A DNA stretch of 64,000 nucleotides from Pseudomonadota bacterium (GCA_009922615.1 RFVF01000020.1:1-64000); one strand, 5' to 3'. Shown: positions 9,120 to 17,934, numbered from the stretch's first letter. The notes: generated by a model not told the origin, from the letters alone. Translations and numbers: made by a program.

Positions 9120-9494
9120 TCACTCCACCATCATTGCCCGGTCAAGCATCGCGGGGAGCTGGGCGAGCATCGCCTCGTCGCTGGCGATGACGGCGGCCCC
9201 TGCCGCGAGCGCAGCCTCCTGCAACTTTTCGTGCCGAGGACTGCTGAAGGCCAAGACCGGAATGTGGTGGGTGTTGGCCGCCGAACGCAGCGATTGAATG
9301 GCCGCGCACGCATCGGTGTTGCGCCACTCCAAGTCCACGAAAGCCACGAGCGGCTTTTCCTTTTCAGCCGTGGCGACGATGCCAGTCAAGTCCGTCACGT
9401 GAAGAATCCGGTAACCCAAGTCACGCAGCTTGTTGCCCAACGCGCTGCCAGGCAGCAGGCGTTCGTAGAGCAGCAGGGCGAGCGGACTTGTCAT
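9120..9494 (-). CDS. Small stand-alone receiver-like protein
   Basis: The start at ATG 9494 gives 124 residues; an in-frame ATG at 9503 is also possible. The sequence has the beta-alpha repeat of a CheY-type receiver: LALLLYERLLPGS, LRDLGYRILHVTDL, then LVAFVDLEWRN with an Asp at the expected phospho-acceptor strand, HIPVLAFSS in place of the usual Thr/Ser strand, and AAGAAVIASDE where the Lys strand would be. The acidic pocket and the lysine appear degenerate, so it may be a pseudo-receiver acting in protein-protein contact. There is no kinase gene nearby. It diverges from the NIF3 gene. Confidence 0.6.
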   Translation of the reverse strand: MTSPLALLLYERLLPGSALGNKLRDLGYRILHVTDLTGIVATAEKEKPLVAFVDLEWRNTDACAAIQSLRSAANTHHIPVLAFSSPRHEKLQEAALAAGAAVIASDEAMLAQLPAMLDRAMMVE

Positions 9495-9584
9495 GCGCGC
9501 GAGCATGGGGAGCCGCGGATCAAATTGCAATCTCCCCACCGACGGAAGCTGGAGCCGGACAGCGGGCTGTGGTTAGCTCCCCGC

Positions 9585-10346
9585 ATGGCAACCGCTTCGC
9601 TCAACGACATCGTCCGCCACTGTGACACGCTCCTGCGCACCGCCGAGGTCAACGATTGGGATCGCGCACACAACGGCCTGCAAGTGGAGAACGATGGTCG
9701 AATCACGCGAATCGCCGCCGCCGTGGATGCGAGCCTCGCCACGGCGAAGCTCGCCATCGCCGCGCGCGCCGACTTGCTGCTCGTGCATCACGGATTGTTC
9801 TGGAGCGACACGGTGCCGTGGACGGGCAAGCGCCGTGAGTTGCAGCGCTTGTTGCTCGAAAATAATTTGGCGATCTACAGCTCGCATTTGCCGTTGGACT
9901 TGCATCCGAAGCTGGGGAACAACGCGCAGCTCGCTGCTGCGCTGGGCATGAAGCGGCTCAAGCCATTCTTTTTGGCAAAAGGCCAGCACATCGGCTTGCG
10001 CGCGGAGCGAAGGATCAGCCGCGAGCAGCTATCCAACCGACTGGCACAAGCAACCGGCGTTATGCCCAAAGTGTTACCCGGCGGGCCAGCAGAGTGCCGG
10101 CGCATTGGCATCGTGACCGGCGGGGCAGGGGCGGAACTCAAGCAGGCGGCGGTTGAGGGCGTGGACACCTTCATCACCGGCGAAGGGCCGCACTGGACGT
10201 TCGCGCTGGCCGAAGAGCTGGGAGTGAATGTGCTCTACGGTGGTCACTATGCCACCGAGACATTTGGGGTGAAGGCGCTCGCCGCGCATCTGGCTACCAA
10301 GTATGTGCTGCCGTGGGATTTTCTCGACCATCCCACCGGGCTGTGA
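9585..10346 (+). CDS. NIF3/YbgI-like dinuclear metal-centre protein
   Basis: The ATG at 9585 gives 253 residues matching the short NIF3 form; the open frame upstream is non-coding. Family hallmarks are the metal-ligand segment LLLVHHGLFW, HLPLDLHPKLGNN, and the late GGHYATE, which provide the His/Glu/Asp ligands of a two-metal centre. Members form hexameric toroids. They are annotated as GTP cyclohydrolase 1 type 2 homologues, but their real reaction is unsettled. The gene is monocistronic here, between a divergent receiver-like gene and a convergent DUF1501 gene. Confidence 0.88.
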   Translation: MATASLNDIVRHCDTLLRTAEVNDWDRAHNGLQVENDGRITRIAAAVDASLATAKLAIAARADLLLVHHGLFWSDTVPWTGKRRELQRLLLENNLAIYSSHLPLDLHPKLGNNAQLAAALGMKRLKPFFLAKGQHIGLRAERRISREQLSNRLAQATGVMPKVLPGGPAECRRIGIVTGGAGAELKQAAVEGVDTFITGEGPHWTFALAEELGVNVLYGGHYATETFGVKALAAHLATKYVLPWDFLDHPTGL

Positions 10347-10372
10347 ACAACGGCCTTGCCCGGCTTTCAATT

Positions 10373-10388
10373 GGTTGAGCGCTCAACC
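10373..10388. terminator. 16-base perfect palindrome between convergent genes
   Basis: GGTTGAGCGCTCAACC is a perfect palindrome that overlaps the TGA of the leftward DUF1501 gene (10383-10385) and follows the NIF3 stop by 27 bases. There is no T-run on either side, so it is at best a weak or factor-assisted terminator. It could equally be a protein-binding palindrome. Confidence 0.35.
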
Positions 10389-11668
10389 GAGCTCGGCAAT
10401 CGGCTGGCCGCCGTCCGTGACGATGGACACGGGCCGGCCTTGGCGATCAATCCACTGGGAGGCGGGATCAATGCCGAGATGCCGATACACCGTCGCCGCC
10501 AAGTCACCGGGTAGGACGGGACGCGAAGCGATGTCGGAGCCGCGCCGATCCGTGCTGCCGATCACTTGCCCGTGGCGCAGTCCGCCGCCAGCCATCACCA
10601 TCGACATCACGCGCGTCCAGTGATCGCGCCCGGCGTTCTTGTTGATCACCGGCCCGCGGCCAAATTCGCCCATCATCAGGATGAGCGTGCTGTCCAGCAG
10701 GCCTCGGCTTTCCAAGTCCGTGACAATGGCGTGCAACGTCTGATCTACGCGCGGCAGCAACGGCTTAAGGCCCTTCTCAATGCCGCCCCAGCGAACCTCA
10801 CCACCAGCCGACGCGCGAGCAACGCCTTCTCGCCCATGCTGGTGTTGCCGTAAAGCTCGCGCATCGCCGCCGGTTCCTCGTCGAGATTGAAGGCTCGTTG
10901 CGCGCGGCCAGACAGAACCACGTCGTAGGCTTGTTGTGTGTATTGGTCCGCTGCCGCAACGGCGGGGCTGTGGTCCAAAGTGCGTTTCAACCGATCGAGG
11001 TTTTCCTGCAACGACTGTCGGTCGCCGAGCCGGTCCAGGGAAATTCCTTCGGGCAATGTGAGTTGGCCGGACAACTCCTTGCCGTTGACCGGCTCGAAGG
11101 CGTTGCCCATGTCGCCCGCACCCCAGACATCGGACTTCCACGAGTCCGCCAAGCCGACGAAACCCGGCATGCCGGGCGCGTTCGGGCCGCGAAACTTGGC
11201 GGCGACCGCGCCCATGCTGGGATAGCCGCCTCCGTCCTTGCCATCGTTGGTGCGGCGGGCAAGCGGGTTGCACGCCTGCATGGTGATGGGCGTGTGATCG
11301 CTCGCGCGGCAATCCACCGAGCGCAGGATTGTAAGCTTGTCCATCAGCTTCGCGGTGAGCGGCAGATGCTCGCATACGTGGATGCCCGGAACCTTCGTGG
11401 GAATGTCACCAAACGGGCCGCGAATCTCGCGCGGGGCTTCGGGCTTGGGATCCCACATGTCAATGTGGCTCGGGCCGCCCGAAAGCCAGAAGAGAATCAC
11501 ACTTGTCTTACGCGGTGATCGCCCCGCCGCCGTGGCCAGCGCTCGTTGTTGGAGCAAGGTCGGCAAAGACAAGCCCGCGATGCCTTTGAGACCGGTCTGG
11601 AGAAAACCCCGTCGCGTGCTGCCCACGCGGAGGAGTTCGCCACTGGCTGGTCCGAACCACGGCAACAC
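10383..11668 (-). pseudogene. DUF1501 family protein with an internal deletion and frameshift
   Basis: The best start is GTG 11668, giving LPWFGPASG and a twin-arginine signal (STRRGFLQTGLKGIAGL). The N-terminal two thirds are normal DUF1501 (VILFWLSGGPSHIDMWDPKP). At about 10795-10808 the frame changes. Upstream it reads ALLARRLV, then meaningless residues; in the other frame conserved sequence resumes at GEVRWGGIEKGLKPLLP and runs to the end (LILMMGEFGRGPV, AGRDHWTRVM). The conserved stretch of about 20 residues expected between them, including a metal-site histidine segment, is missing. A short deletion of a length not divisible by three explains this. A copy this damaged should be inactive, unless the gap is an assembly error. 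Confidence 0.82.
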
Positions 11669-11787
11669 GCCGCTTCGTGCATGAGTTGCGCGATGGCCGA
11701 TTGGATTCACAGCGTCGTCAATGCGCCGGGCACGGTGGAATGTCAAGCTTCCTGTCCGGCAAATAATCGGGCCTGCCAACAGCTCAC

Positions 11788-12000
11788 TTACAGCCCGCGC
11801 CAGATGAGCTCCAGCGACAAGAGCGCGTAGTTGGTGGTCAGCGCAGTTTCCTTCTCCCATCAGCGTGTGTTGTCGCTCGCCCACGAGCCGTCGAGCTTCG
11901 CCGGACACCCACAGCTGCACGTTATGCAATGGCAGGTTTTGGCAGTTGAGTAAAAAGTGAATGGCAGCGGCGAAGTCCAGTTCCTTGCTGCTTGAGGTTG
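11788..12000 (-). pseudogene. Degraded C-terminal fragment, possibly of a terpene-cyclase-like repeat protein
   Basis: Three leftward pieces look like one former coding sequence: ELDFAAAIHFLLNCQNLP then LHNVQLWVS (about 11906-11983), KLDGSWASDNTR in another frame ending at TGA 11860-11862, and WEKETALTTNYALLSLELIW in the same frame beyond that TGA, ending at TAA 11788-11790. Gln-Asn/Asp-Gly-Ser-Trp repeats ending in an aliphatic helix resemble prenyltransferase/squalene-cyclase-like alpha-toroid proteins of this phylum; that identification is tentative. It lies directly upstream of the damaged DUF1501 gene on the same strand. It occupies most of the 378-base gene-free gap 11669-12046; I see nothing else in that gap. 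Confidence 0.4.
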
Positions 12001-12046
12001 GCCTTTCCGCTTGCCGCGACTTCGCGTTGTGCTACTCACTGGCCGC

Positions 12047-12679
12047 GTGAGTGAACTCAAGAAACTGCGGCTCGGCATCCTCGGCTCCGGCAAAGGCTCC
12101 AACATGGTCGCCATCGCCGATGCCATCGCGGCGGGCAGCGTGCCCGCCGAGATCGCCATCGTGCTCGCGGACGTGGCGGACGCGGGCATCCTGACCCGGG
12201 CTAAGGATCGCGGGCTGCCGGCGCGCTTCATCGCCCCGGGAAAATTTCGCACCAAGCTGGATGAGGAAGCTGAGGCAGCCTACATCGCGGCGTTGAAAGA
12301 GGCCGGCGTTGAGCTGGTCGTGCTCGCGGGGTTCATGCGCATCTTGAAAGGCGAATTCCTCCGCGCCTTTCCTCAGCGCGTCATCAACATCCATCCCTCG
12401 CTGCTGCCGTCGTTCACCGGCTTGGAAGCGTGGAAGCAAGCGCTGGATTACGGCGTGAAGTTCACGGGCTGCACCGTTCACTTCGTGGATCAAGGCGTGG
12501 ACACCGGCCCGATCATCGCGCAACAAACCGTGCCCGTCCTGAGCCGCGACGACGCGGACACCTTACACGGCCGCATCCAAGTCGCGGAACGCCAGCTCTA
12601 CCCGCTGGCCATCTCCGCCCTCGCCCGCGGCCTCGTCCGCGTGGAAGGCCGCAAGACGGTGACGCAATCGGCGGGGTGA
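12047..12679 (+). CDS. purN: Phosphoribosylglycinamide formyltransferase
   Basis: The GTG at 12047 gives 210 residues beginning two to five residues before the first strand ([14 protein letters not shown]), the normal PurN N-terminus; an in-frame TTG at 12011 would add 12 uncharacteristic residues. Catalytic signatures are present: [11 protein letters not shown] with the Asn and His, and [15 protein letters not shown] with the Asp. It transfers a formyl group from 10-formyl-THF to GAR in purine synthesis. Its TGA is followed immediately by the ATG of a methyltransferase gene, so the two are probably translationally coupled. Confidence 0.93.
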   Translation: MSELKKLRLGILGSGKGSNMVAIADAIAAGSVPAEIAIVLADVADAGILTRAKDRGLPARFIAPGKFRTKLDEEAEAAYIAALKEAGVELVVLAGFMRILKGEFLRAFPQRVINIHPSLLPSFTGLEAWKQALDYGVKFTGCTVHFVDQGVDTGPIIAQQTVPVLSRDDADTLHGRIQVAERQLYPLAISALARGLVRVEGRKTVTQSAG

Positions 12680-13507
12680 ATGGATTCGTTGCCCGTGTCC
12701 TCCGGCTACATCCACACCTTTTCCGCCGAGGAACAGGCGCGGCTCGTGGCGCAGGCGGCGTTTCTGGAGCCTTACATTTTCCCGACGATTGATTTTACCG
12801 GCTGCGATCGTGTGTTAGAGATCGGCTGCGGCGTGGGTGCAGAGCTGCAGATTCTCCACCGGCGTTTCCCCCACGCCCGACTCACGGGGGTGGACTTCGC
12901 GCCGTCGCAACTGGCCAAGGCCCGTGAGCTTCTGCAAGACGAACTCGCTGCCGGGGCGGTGCAACTGCACGTCGGCAGCGCGTATGAACTCCCTTTCGCT
13001 GAGGCGTCGTTCGACGGCGTCTGCCTGATCTGGGTGTTGGAACATCTCACCGATCCATTGCGCGCGCTGCGCGAAGCCCGGCGCGTCCTGCGGCCCGGCG
13101 GCGTGCTCTCGGTCACCGAAGTGTTCAATGCCAGCTTGCGCGTCGAGCCACCGTGTCCGGCGATGGCCGAATACTGGCAGGCCTTCAACGCGTTGCAACG
13201 CGAGCTCGGCGGCGCACCCGACATCGGCGCGGAGCTGGCCACACTCGCAGCGGTTGCGGGCTTTGGGGAAATCCAGTTTCGCACGCTCCCGGTGCGGATG
13301 GATGCTCGCATGACGGAATTGTCAGCCCGGAGGAAGTTCATCGGCTACTGGCGCACGCTCTGGCTCAGTGGCGCGGCGCAACTGCTGGAGCGCGACCGGG
13401 TCACGCCAGCGCTCGTGGCCGCAATGGAATGCGAGTTTACCGCCCTCGGCGAGAATCTGAACTCCGTTTACGACTACTCCGCCTCGCAGGTGCAGGCCCG
13501 GAAATAG
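12680..13507 (+). CDS. Class I SAM-dependent methyltransferase
   Basis: This 275-residue protein has a clear SAM-binding motif I (VLEIGCGVGAEL), an acidic end of strand 2 (TGVDFA), a motif II/III region (SFDGVCLIWVLEHLTDP) and motif post-III (RVLRPGGVLSVTEVF). It belongs to the Methyltransf_11/25 group. The substrate cannot be read from sequence; ubiquinone/menaquinone-type and small-molecule methyltransferases share this layout. It abuts purN with zero spacing, suggesting co-translation without implying a shared pathway. Confidence 0.8.
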   Translation: MDSLPVSSGYIHTFSAEEQARLVAQAAFLEPYIFPTIDFTGCDRVLEIGCGVGAELQILHRRFPHARLTGVDFAPSQLAKARELLQDELAAGAVQLHVGSAYELPFAEASFDGVCLIWVLEHLTDPLRALREARRVLRPGGVLSVTEVFNASLRVEPPCPAMAEYWQAFNALQRELGGAPDIGAELATLAAVAGFGEIQFRTLPVRMDARMTELSARRKFIGYWRTLWLSGAAQLLERDRVTPALVAAMECEFTALGENLNSVYDYSASQVQARK

Positions 13508-13514
13508 TTCTGCG

Positions 13515-14546
13515 CTAATGCATCGCGCTGGCCTTGAGCAAGGCCTCGTGCACCAGTTCGTCCTCCGCGGGTGTGACCGCCAGTGGCTTGCCAGCGCGCA
13601 CACATGCGGCCAGTTCGGCGAACTCGGGCGTGTAGCGTTGGTAGGGCGGGAAGTTGATGACTTGGCTGCCCTTCTTGTAAGGCCCGGCTTCCTTTGCAAG
13701 CTCCACGGTCAACACGGGTTGCTCCAGTGGTTTCACGATGGCGACGCCGTTGGTGCCCTGAATCTCAAATGTGCGATGTGCGCCCGCCGTGTGCTGCATC
13801 GCCACGCTGCTGATGACGGCAACAGCGCGCGGGAAATCGAAGACAGCCACGCAATTGTCCGCCAGCGCGTCGGCGTCCTTGCTGTCGTGGCGCAGCACGG
13901 GCGTGATCTGGGCGTGTTTGCCCAACAGCCGCACCAGGGGATCGATCAGATGACAGCCGAGTTCGAACATCGTGCCGCCGGCAATCTCGCCAAACGAGCG
14001 GCGGCCCTCGGCGTTGAGGTTGGTGTTGATCACGCCGCGCACGAAATGCACATCGCCAAGCCAGCCTTGCCGGGCGGCTTCGAGCGCGGCGTTGATGCCC
14101 GGGTTATACCGCCACATGTAGCCCATCTGCATCAGGACTTTTTTCTCGCGGGCCAAGCCGAGGAGTTCACGGAACTCGGCAAGGCCGACAGTCGGTGGCT
14201 TCTCGACATGAACGTGTTTCCCGGCGAGCAACGCGGCTTTGGTGAGGGCGTGCCGGTCTTTCGCGTCGCATTCGATGGCGAGCACTTCGCTGGCGGCGAT
14301 GACTTGGTCTTGTGGCAGCGCTTTCGCCCCGAGCTTCTCCGCAGCCGCACGATGCTTGGCGTCCGGCTCGAACACGCCGACGCATTCCCAATCCGGCGAC
14401 TGGAGGGCGAGTTTCACTTTGGGCAGCGCGTGTGAGTGGCTGCATCCAAGAAAGCCAATGCGCACGCGGCGTGGTGCTTCGGTGGCCCCGAGGGTGAACG
14501 CAAGTGAGGAGGAGGCGGCCGTGTGGAGAAAGGTGCGACGGTGCAT
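13515..14546 (-). CDS. Gfo/Idh/MocA family oxidoreductase with exported-type N-terminus
   Basis: The ATG at 14546 gives 343 residues starting MHRRTFLHTAASSSLAF, a short twin-arginine-like signal, so the protein is probably periplasmic. The longer open frame upstream lacks coding character. The N-terminal Rossmann fold begins VRIGFLGCSHSHAL, slightly unlike the usual GxGxxG. The conserved GKHVHVEKPP gives the catalytic-region EKP motif, and GGTMFELGCHLID is the typical substrate-domain helix. Family members oxidise or reduce sugars and related alcohols with NAD(P). Secreted members are frequent in this phylum. Confidence 0.85.
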   Translation of the reverse strand: MHRRTFLHTAASSSLAFTLGATEAPRRVRIGFLGCSHSHALPKVKLALQSPDWECVGVFEPDAKHRAAAEKLGAKALPQDQVIAASEVLAIECDAKDRHALTKAALLAGKHVHVEKPPTVGLAEFRELLGLAREKKVLMQMGYMWRYNPGINAALEAARQGWLGDVHFVRGVINTNLNAEGRRSFGEIAGGTMFELGCHLIDPLVRLLGKHAQITPVLRHDSKDADALADNCVAVFDFPRAVAVISSVAMQHTAGAHRTFEIQGTNGVAIVKPLEQPVLTVELAKEAGPYKKGSQVINFPPYQRYTPEFAELAACVRAGKPLAVTPAEDELVHEALLKASAMH

Positions 14547-14585
14547 AAAGTGGTCGCGATGCTGGCGCGATTGGTTCACTCGGGC

Positions 14586-14617
14586 AACAAAAAGGCCCGC
14601 GAGACTGCTCGCGGGCC
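14586..14617 (-). terminator. Intrinsic terminator of the tandem HMA gene
   Basis: A perfect 10-bp stem (GGCCCGCGAG, loop ACTG, CTCGCGGGCC; 14594-14617) is followed on the minus strand by TTTTTG. It lies 22 bases past the stop of the leftward HMA-domain gene. It is the clearest rho-independent terminator in the window. Confidence 0.88.
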
Positions 14618-14638
14618 GAGGTTTGCGAAAGTGCTGGA

Positions 14639-15151
14639 TTACTTCGCCACCGTGCCGGTCAGGCCGGCGTTTTGCAGGGCGGTGAAAACGGCCTTGGGGC
14701 TGAAGTCGCCGGTGACCTCGAAGGTCTTGGCGTTCTTCTCGGCGGTATTGCCTTTGACACCGGGCACTTTGCTGATCGCGTTTTGCACGGCGGTCACGCA
14801 CTTGCCGCAGCAGAGGTGGACCCCTTCGATCTTGATGGAGGCGACCTTCGCGTCCTTCGCACCGCTGTCGGCGAGCTTGATCGAGCTGTCGCTGGACTTA
14901 CCGTAGTAACCGGCGGTCACAAGCGCATTCACGGTTTCCTGGATCGCTTCCTTCTTGCTCGCGGAGATGGTGACGGTGCCGGCGTCCTTGTCGATCGCGA
15001 CGGAAGCGCCGCTGACTTTGGCGGCCACTTTTTCGACGCCCTTGACGCAACTGCCACAGCAGAGATGCACGCCAGAGAGTTTAATTTCATCCGCCTGGAC
15101 GGCCAGGGCAGCAGTGAGGGTGAAGAGGCTGAGGGTGAGACGGAGTTTCAT
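14639..15151 (-). CDS. Periplasmic protein with two HMA-like metal-binding domains
   Basis: This 170-residue protein has a signal peptide (LTLSLFTLTAALAVQA) and then two ferredoxin-like HMA-type domains (about residues 22-85 and 103-168). Instead of the canonical GMxCxxC loop, each has GVHLCCGxC: GVHLCCGSCVKGV and GVHLCCGKCVTAV, i.e. three cysteines plus a histidine. The domains retain the usual V(T)VS... strand and the (A)L-x-x-AG-(Y/L) end helix. It should bind a soft metal such as Cu or Zn in the periplasm. No P-type ATPase or regulator is adjacent. A strong terminator follows, so it is probably a single-gene unit. Confidence 0.8.
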   Translation of the reverse strand: MKLRLTLSLFTLTAALAVQADEIKLSGVHLCCGSCVKGVEKVAAKVSGASVAIDKDAGTVTISASKKEAIQETVNALVTAGYYGKSSDSSIKLADSGAKDAKVASIKIEGVHLCCGKCVTAVQNAISKVPGVKGNTAEKNAKTFEVTGDFSPKAVFTALQNAGLTGTVAK

Positions 15152-15232
15152 TTGGGTTTTCAGAGTTATGGGTTTACCGGCGGAGGGCAGACGAACGTCG
15201 AGCGACGAGGATTCAGCGACCGGATACCGCGC

Positions 15233-15952
15233 TCACCGCGTGGCGCGGGCGACGTTGATCGAGTCGCGCAGCCGGCGGTTGTCGGCGCGGATGCGGGCGG
15301 TGAGGGTCTTGCAAATGGCGACGAGGAAGGGCGTTGCCAGTTCCGGTGCGTCCTGGAGAAGGCGCTGAAAATTCGTCGCGGAAACCTTGAGCAGGACCGA
15401 GTTATTATTGGCCACCACGTCGGCCGAACGCGGGCCGTGATCGAAGAGCGAGATATCACCGAAGAATTCGCCGGCCAGCAGGGTGACGAGGACAGTCTCC
15501 TTGCCGCCAATCATCTGGCGCACCCGCAGTTCGCCTTCGAGGATCAGGAACATCGAGTCGCCGGGGTCGCCCTGTTTGACGATGGTGTGGAACTGCCGGA
15601 CGTTTTCCACCTCCATGAACTGCGCAAACCGGCCGAGCTGCTGGTCTGTCATCTCTCCGAGAATTTTCACGCGCCGGAGCGCGCCGGGCCGGATGCCGGC
15701 GATGAGTGGGGCCGGAACGGCGGCTCCGGCAGCGGCGGCTCCGCCGGGCTGAACCGCATTGAAGACGGCGCGCAGCTCCTTCATCTGGCCGGCCGGGCTC
15801 CACTTGTTTTCGTGGCAACTGTAAACCCAGGTTTCCGCCAGCACCCGCTCGTCTCTCACCCACTCGGCCAAGGTCGGCAAATCCACCGGACCATAGACGA
15901 CGTCGTCCACGGCCCAGATTTTGAAACGGATTTCCTGAGTTGGTTGATCCAC
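15233..15952 (-). CDS. GYF_2 domain fused to a cyclic-nucleotide-binding domain
   Basis: This 239-residue protein starts with a GYF_2/DUF4339-type module (about residues 8-65: VYGPVDLPTLAEWV, then WVYSCHENKWSPAG). An Ala/Pro linker leads to a cNMP-binding beta roll (about residues 100-215) with the phosphate-cassette-like segment GEFFGDISLFDHGPRSADVV. There is no DNA-binding helix-turn-helix after it, so it is not a CRP-type regulator. It more likely works as a sensor or adaptor in protein contacts. It begins 86 bases left of the argS stop, and its own stop is 81 bases before the HMA gene start. Confidence 0.82.
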   Translation of the reverse strand: MDQPTQEIRFKIWAVDDVVYGPVDLPTLAEWVRDERVLAETWVYSCHENKWSPAGQMKELRAVFNAVQPGGAAAAGAAVPAPLIAGIRPGALRRVKILGEMTDQQLGRFAQFMEVENVRQFHTIVKQGDPGDSMFLILEGELRVRQMIGGKETVLVTLLAGEFFGDISLFDHGPRSADVVANNNSVLLKVSATNFQRLLQDAPELATPFLVAICKTLTARIRADNRRLRDSINVARATR

Positions 15953-16038
15953 GCTGTGCTCTAGTTTCGTCGCGGCAAGGTGGAGATAGAATCGGCAAGT
16001 GCGAGGCGGCAGTAAAGGGAGATTTTTCCGCCGGCCGA

Positions 16039-17802
16039 CTACATCTGGTCAGTGGTTTGGATGCCGAGCACTTCGAGCCCTTGCTTGAGCACTCGGCCGG
16101 TGAGATCGCACAGCAGCAGGCGAGTGGCCCGCTCGGCTCCTTCGGCCTTGAGCACCGGGCAATTCTCATAGAAACGCGCGAACAATCCCGCCAGGTCGTA
16201 AAGGTAATTGCAGAGAAAATTCGGACGGTATTCCTCGGCCGCTGCTTCCAGCACCAAACCGAAGTTCAAGAAGTGCTTCGCCAAGGCCAGCTCCTCGGCG
16301 GCAACCAGCTTGATTTCCAATCCCTGATCTCCGGCGGTCACTTCCTGCTTTCGCAGCACGCTCCGCACACGCGTGTAAGCGTAGAGCAGATACGGCGCGG
16401 TGTTGCCTTGCAGCGCAAGCATCTTGTCCCAACTGAACTGGTAATCACTCTGCCGGTTCGGCAGCAGGTCGGCGTATTTAACTGCGCCCAGGCCCACGAT
16501 CCGCGCGATCTCCTTCCGTTCGACCACGGGCAAATCCGGGTTCTTTTCCGTGACCACTTTCAACGCTCGTTCCTCCGCCTCGTCCAACAATTCGCCGAGC
16601 TTCACCGTGTCGCCGCTGCGGGTTTTGAACGGCTTGCCGTCCTCGCCGAGAATCTTGCCGAAGCCCACGTGAACCAGCTTCACCTTTGCCGCCGCCTCGG
16701 GCTGCCAGCGCGCGAAGGTGAGGAACAGCTTCTTGAAATGCGGCGCCTGCCGGTCATCGACCACGTAAACGATCTCCGCCGGCGCCCACGTCTTGAGCCG
16801 GTAATCAATCGTCGCCAGGTCCGTCGTCATGTAATTGAAACCACCATCGCTCTTGCGCACGAGTGCGGGGTCCGCAATCCACTCGCCGTCACGGTTCACG
16901 AGAAAAGGGTCTTGTTTGGGCGGCAGTGAGCCGTCGCTGAACACGCCGACTGCGCCTTCGCTCTCCCGCGCGATGCCACGCGCCAGCAAATCCTCCACCA
17001 CCGGGCCGAGCTGCGGGTTGTAAAAACTCTCCCCCAGTGCGTGATCGAACTTCACGCCCAGTCGCCCATAGATCGCGTCGAATTGCACCTGCGAGACGCG
17101 GATCATCTCCTGCCAGACGCTGCAATTCTCGGCATCGCCGGCTTGGAGTTTGACCAGCTCATGCTTCGCTTCTTCAAGCCGCGCGGGGCTCGCATCGCAC
17201 TCGGCATTGATGACTTTGTAAAGCCGTTCCAGCTCGGCGATGGCATCGGCAGCGAGCGCCTCGCGGTTGAGGATCTGCTTCCAGCCCAGCAGCAGCTTGC
17301 CGAATTGTGTGCCCCAGTCGCCGATGTGGTTGTCCGAGATGACGCGATGCCCGAGCAGCCGGAAGATACGCTGCAACGCATCGCCGATGCCCGTGGACCG
17401 GATGTGCCCCACGTGCATGGGCTTGGCCACATTGGGCGAACTAAAATCAATCACCACTGTGCGCGGCTGCGCGGCGGGGGCGTAGAACAAATGCTCGCCG
17501 CGCGCCGCCGCCAGCAGCGTTGCCGCCAGCGCGGTTGGCCGCACCCGGAAGTTGAGAAAGCCCGGACCGGCAATATCCACGGCTTCACAGATCTCGGCCA
17601 CATCGAGCGCCGCCTTCACCTGCTCGGCGAGCTGGCGGGGATTGAGCTTGCGCTGTTTTGCCAGGGCGATGAGGGCGTTGGATTGATAATCACCGTGACG
17701 CGCATCCGGGCATGGGCGCACGAGAACGGTGGCGGCATCCGCGTCCGGCAACACAGTTCGGACAGCGGCTTGGAGTCGGGCTTGAAGGGTCAGGTGCAAC
17801 AT
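16039..17802 (-). CDS. argS: Arginyl-tRNA synthetase
   Basis: The ATG at 17802 gives 587 residues, the usual length, starting at the N-terminal additional domain (LTLQARLQAAV). The class I HIGH motif is HVGH within SSPNVAKPMHVGHIRST. The KMSKS region is replaced by the GKPFKTRSGDTVKL form common in bacterial ArgRS. The C-terminal anticodon-binding DALR domain ends the protein. It charges tRNA-Arg in the cytoplasm. The upstream extension to 17868 is not conserved in character. Confidence 0.95.
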   Translation of the reverse strand: MLHLTLQARLQAAVRTVLPDADAATVLVRPCPDARHGDYQSNALIALAKQRKLNPRQLAEQVKAALDVAEICEAVDIAGPGFLNFRVRPTALAATLLAAARGEHLFYAPAAQPRTVVIDFSSPNVAKPMHVGHIRSTGIGDALQRIFRLLGHRVISDNHIGDWGTQFGKLLLGWKQILNREALAADAIAELERLYKVINAECDASPARLEEAKHELVKLQAGDAENCSVWQEMIRVSQVQFDAIYGRLGVKFDHALGESFYNPQLGPVVEDLLARGIARESEGAVGVFSDGSLPPKQDPFLVNRDGEWIADPALVRKSDGGFNYMTTDLATIDYRLKTWAPAEIVYVVDDRQAPHFKKLFLTFARWQPEAAAKVKLVHVGFGKILGEDGKPFKTRSGDTVKLGELLDEAEERALKVVTEKNPDLPVVERKEIARIVGLGAVKYADLLPNRQSDYQFSWDKMLALQGNTAPYLLYAYTRVRSVLRKQEVTAGDQGLEIKLVAAEELALAKHFLNFGLVLEAAAEEYRPNFLCNYLYDLAGLFARFYENCPVLKAEGAERATRLLLCDLTGRVLKQGLEVLGIQTTDQM

Positions 17803-17934
17803 GATTTCCGCAAAGCGCGAGAGGTTAATGACCACTGCCCGAAGGGGCGAGCGCAAAGGCGGTTCCATACCCGGAGCGGGTTCATCGCACCGAATTCCGG
17901 CGGTGAGTAGGAGAAGGTTGAATTTGCAGCCGCT

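Noticed and set aside
10373-10388. Strong rho-independent terminator
   Set aside because: The palindrome is perfect but no T-run follows on either strand, so it was kept only as a low-confidence site.
14672-15964. Long plus-strand open frame across the HMA and GYF_2-cNMP genes
   Set aside because: It crosses two clearly coding minus-strand genes and a spacer, and lacks any recognisable protein feature.
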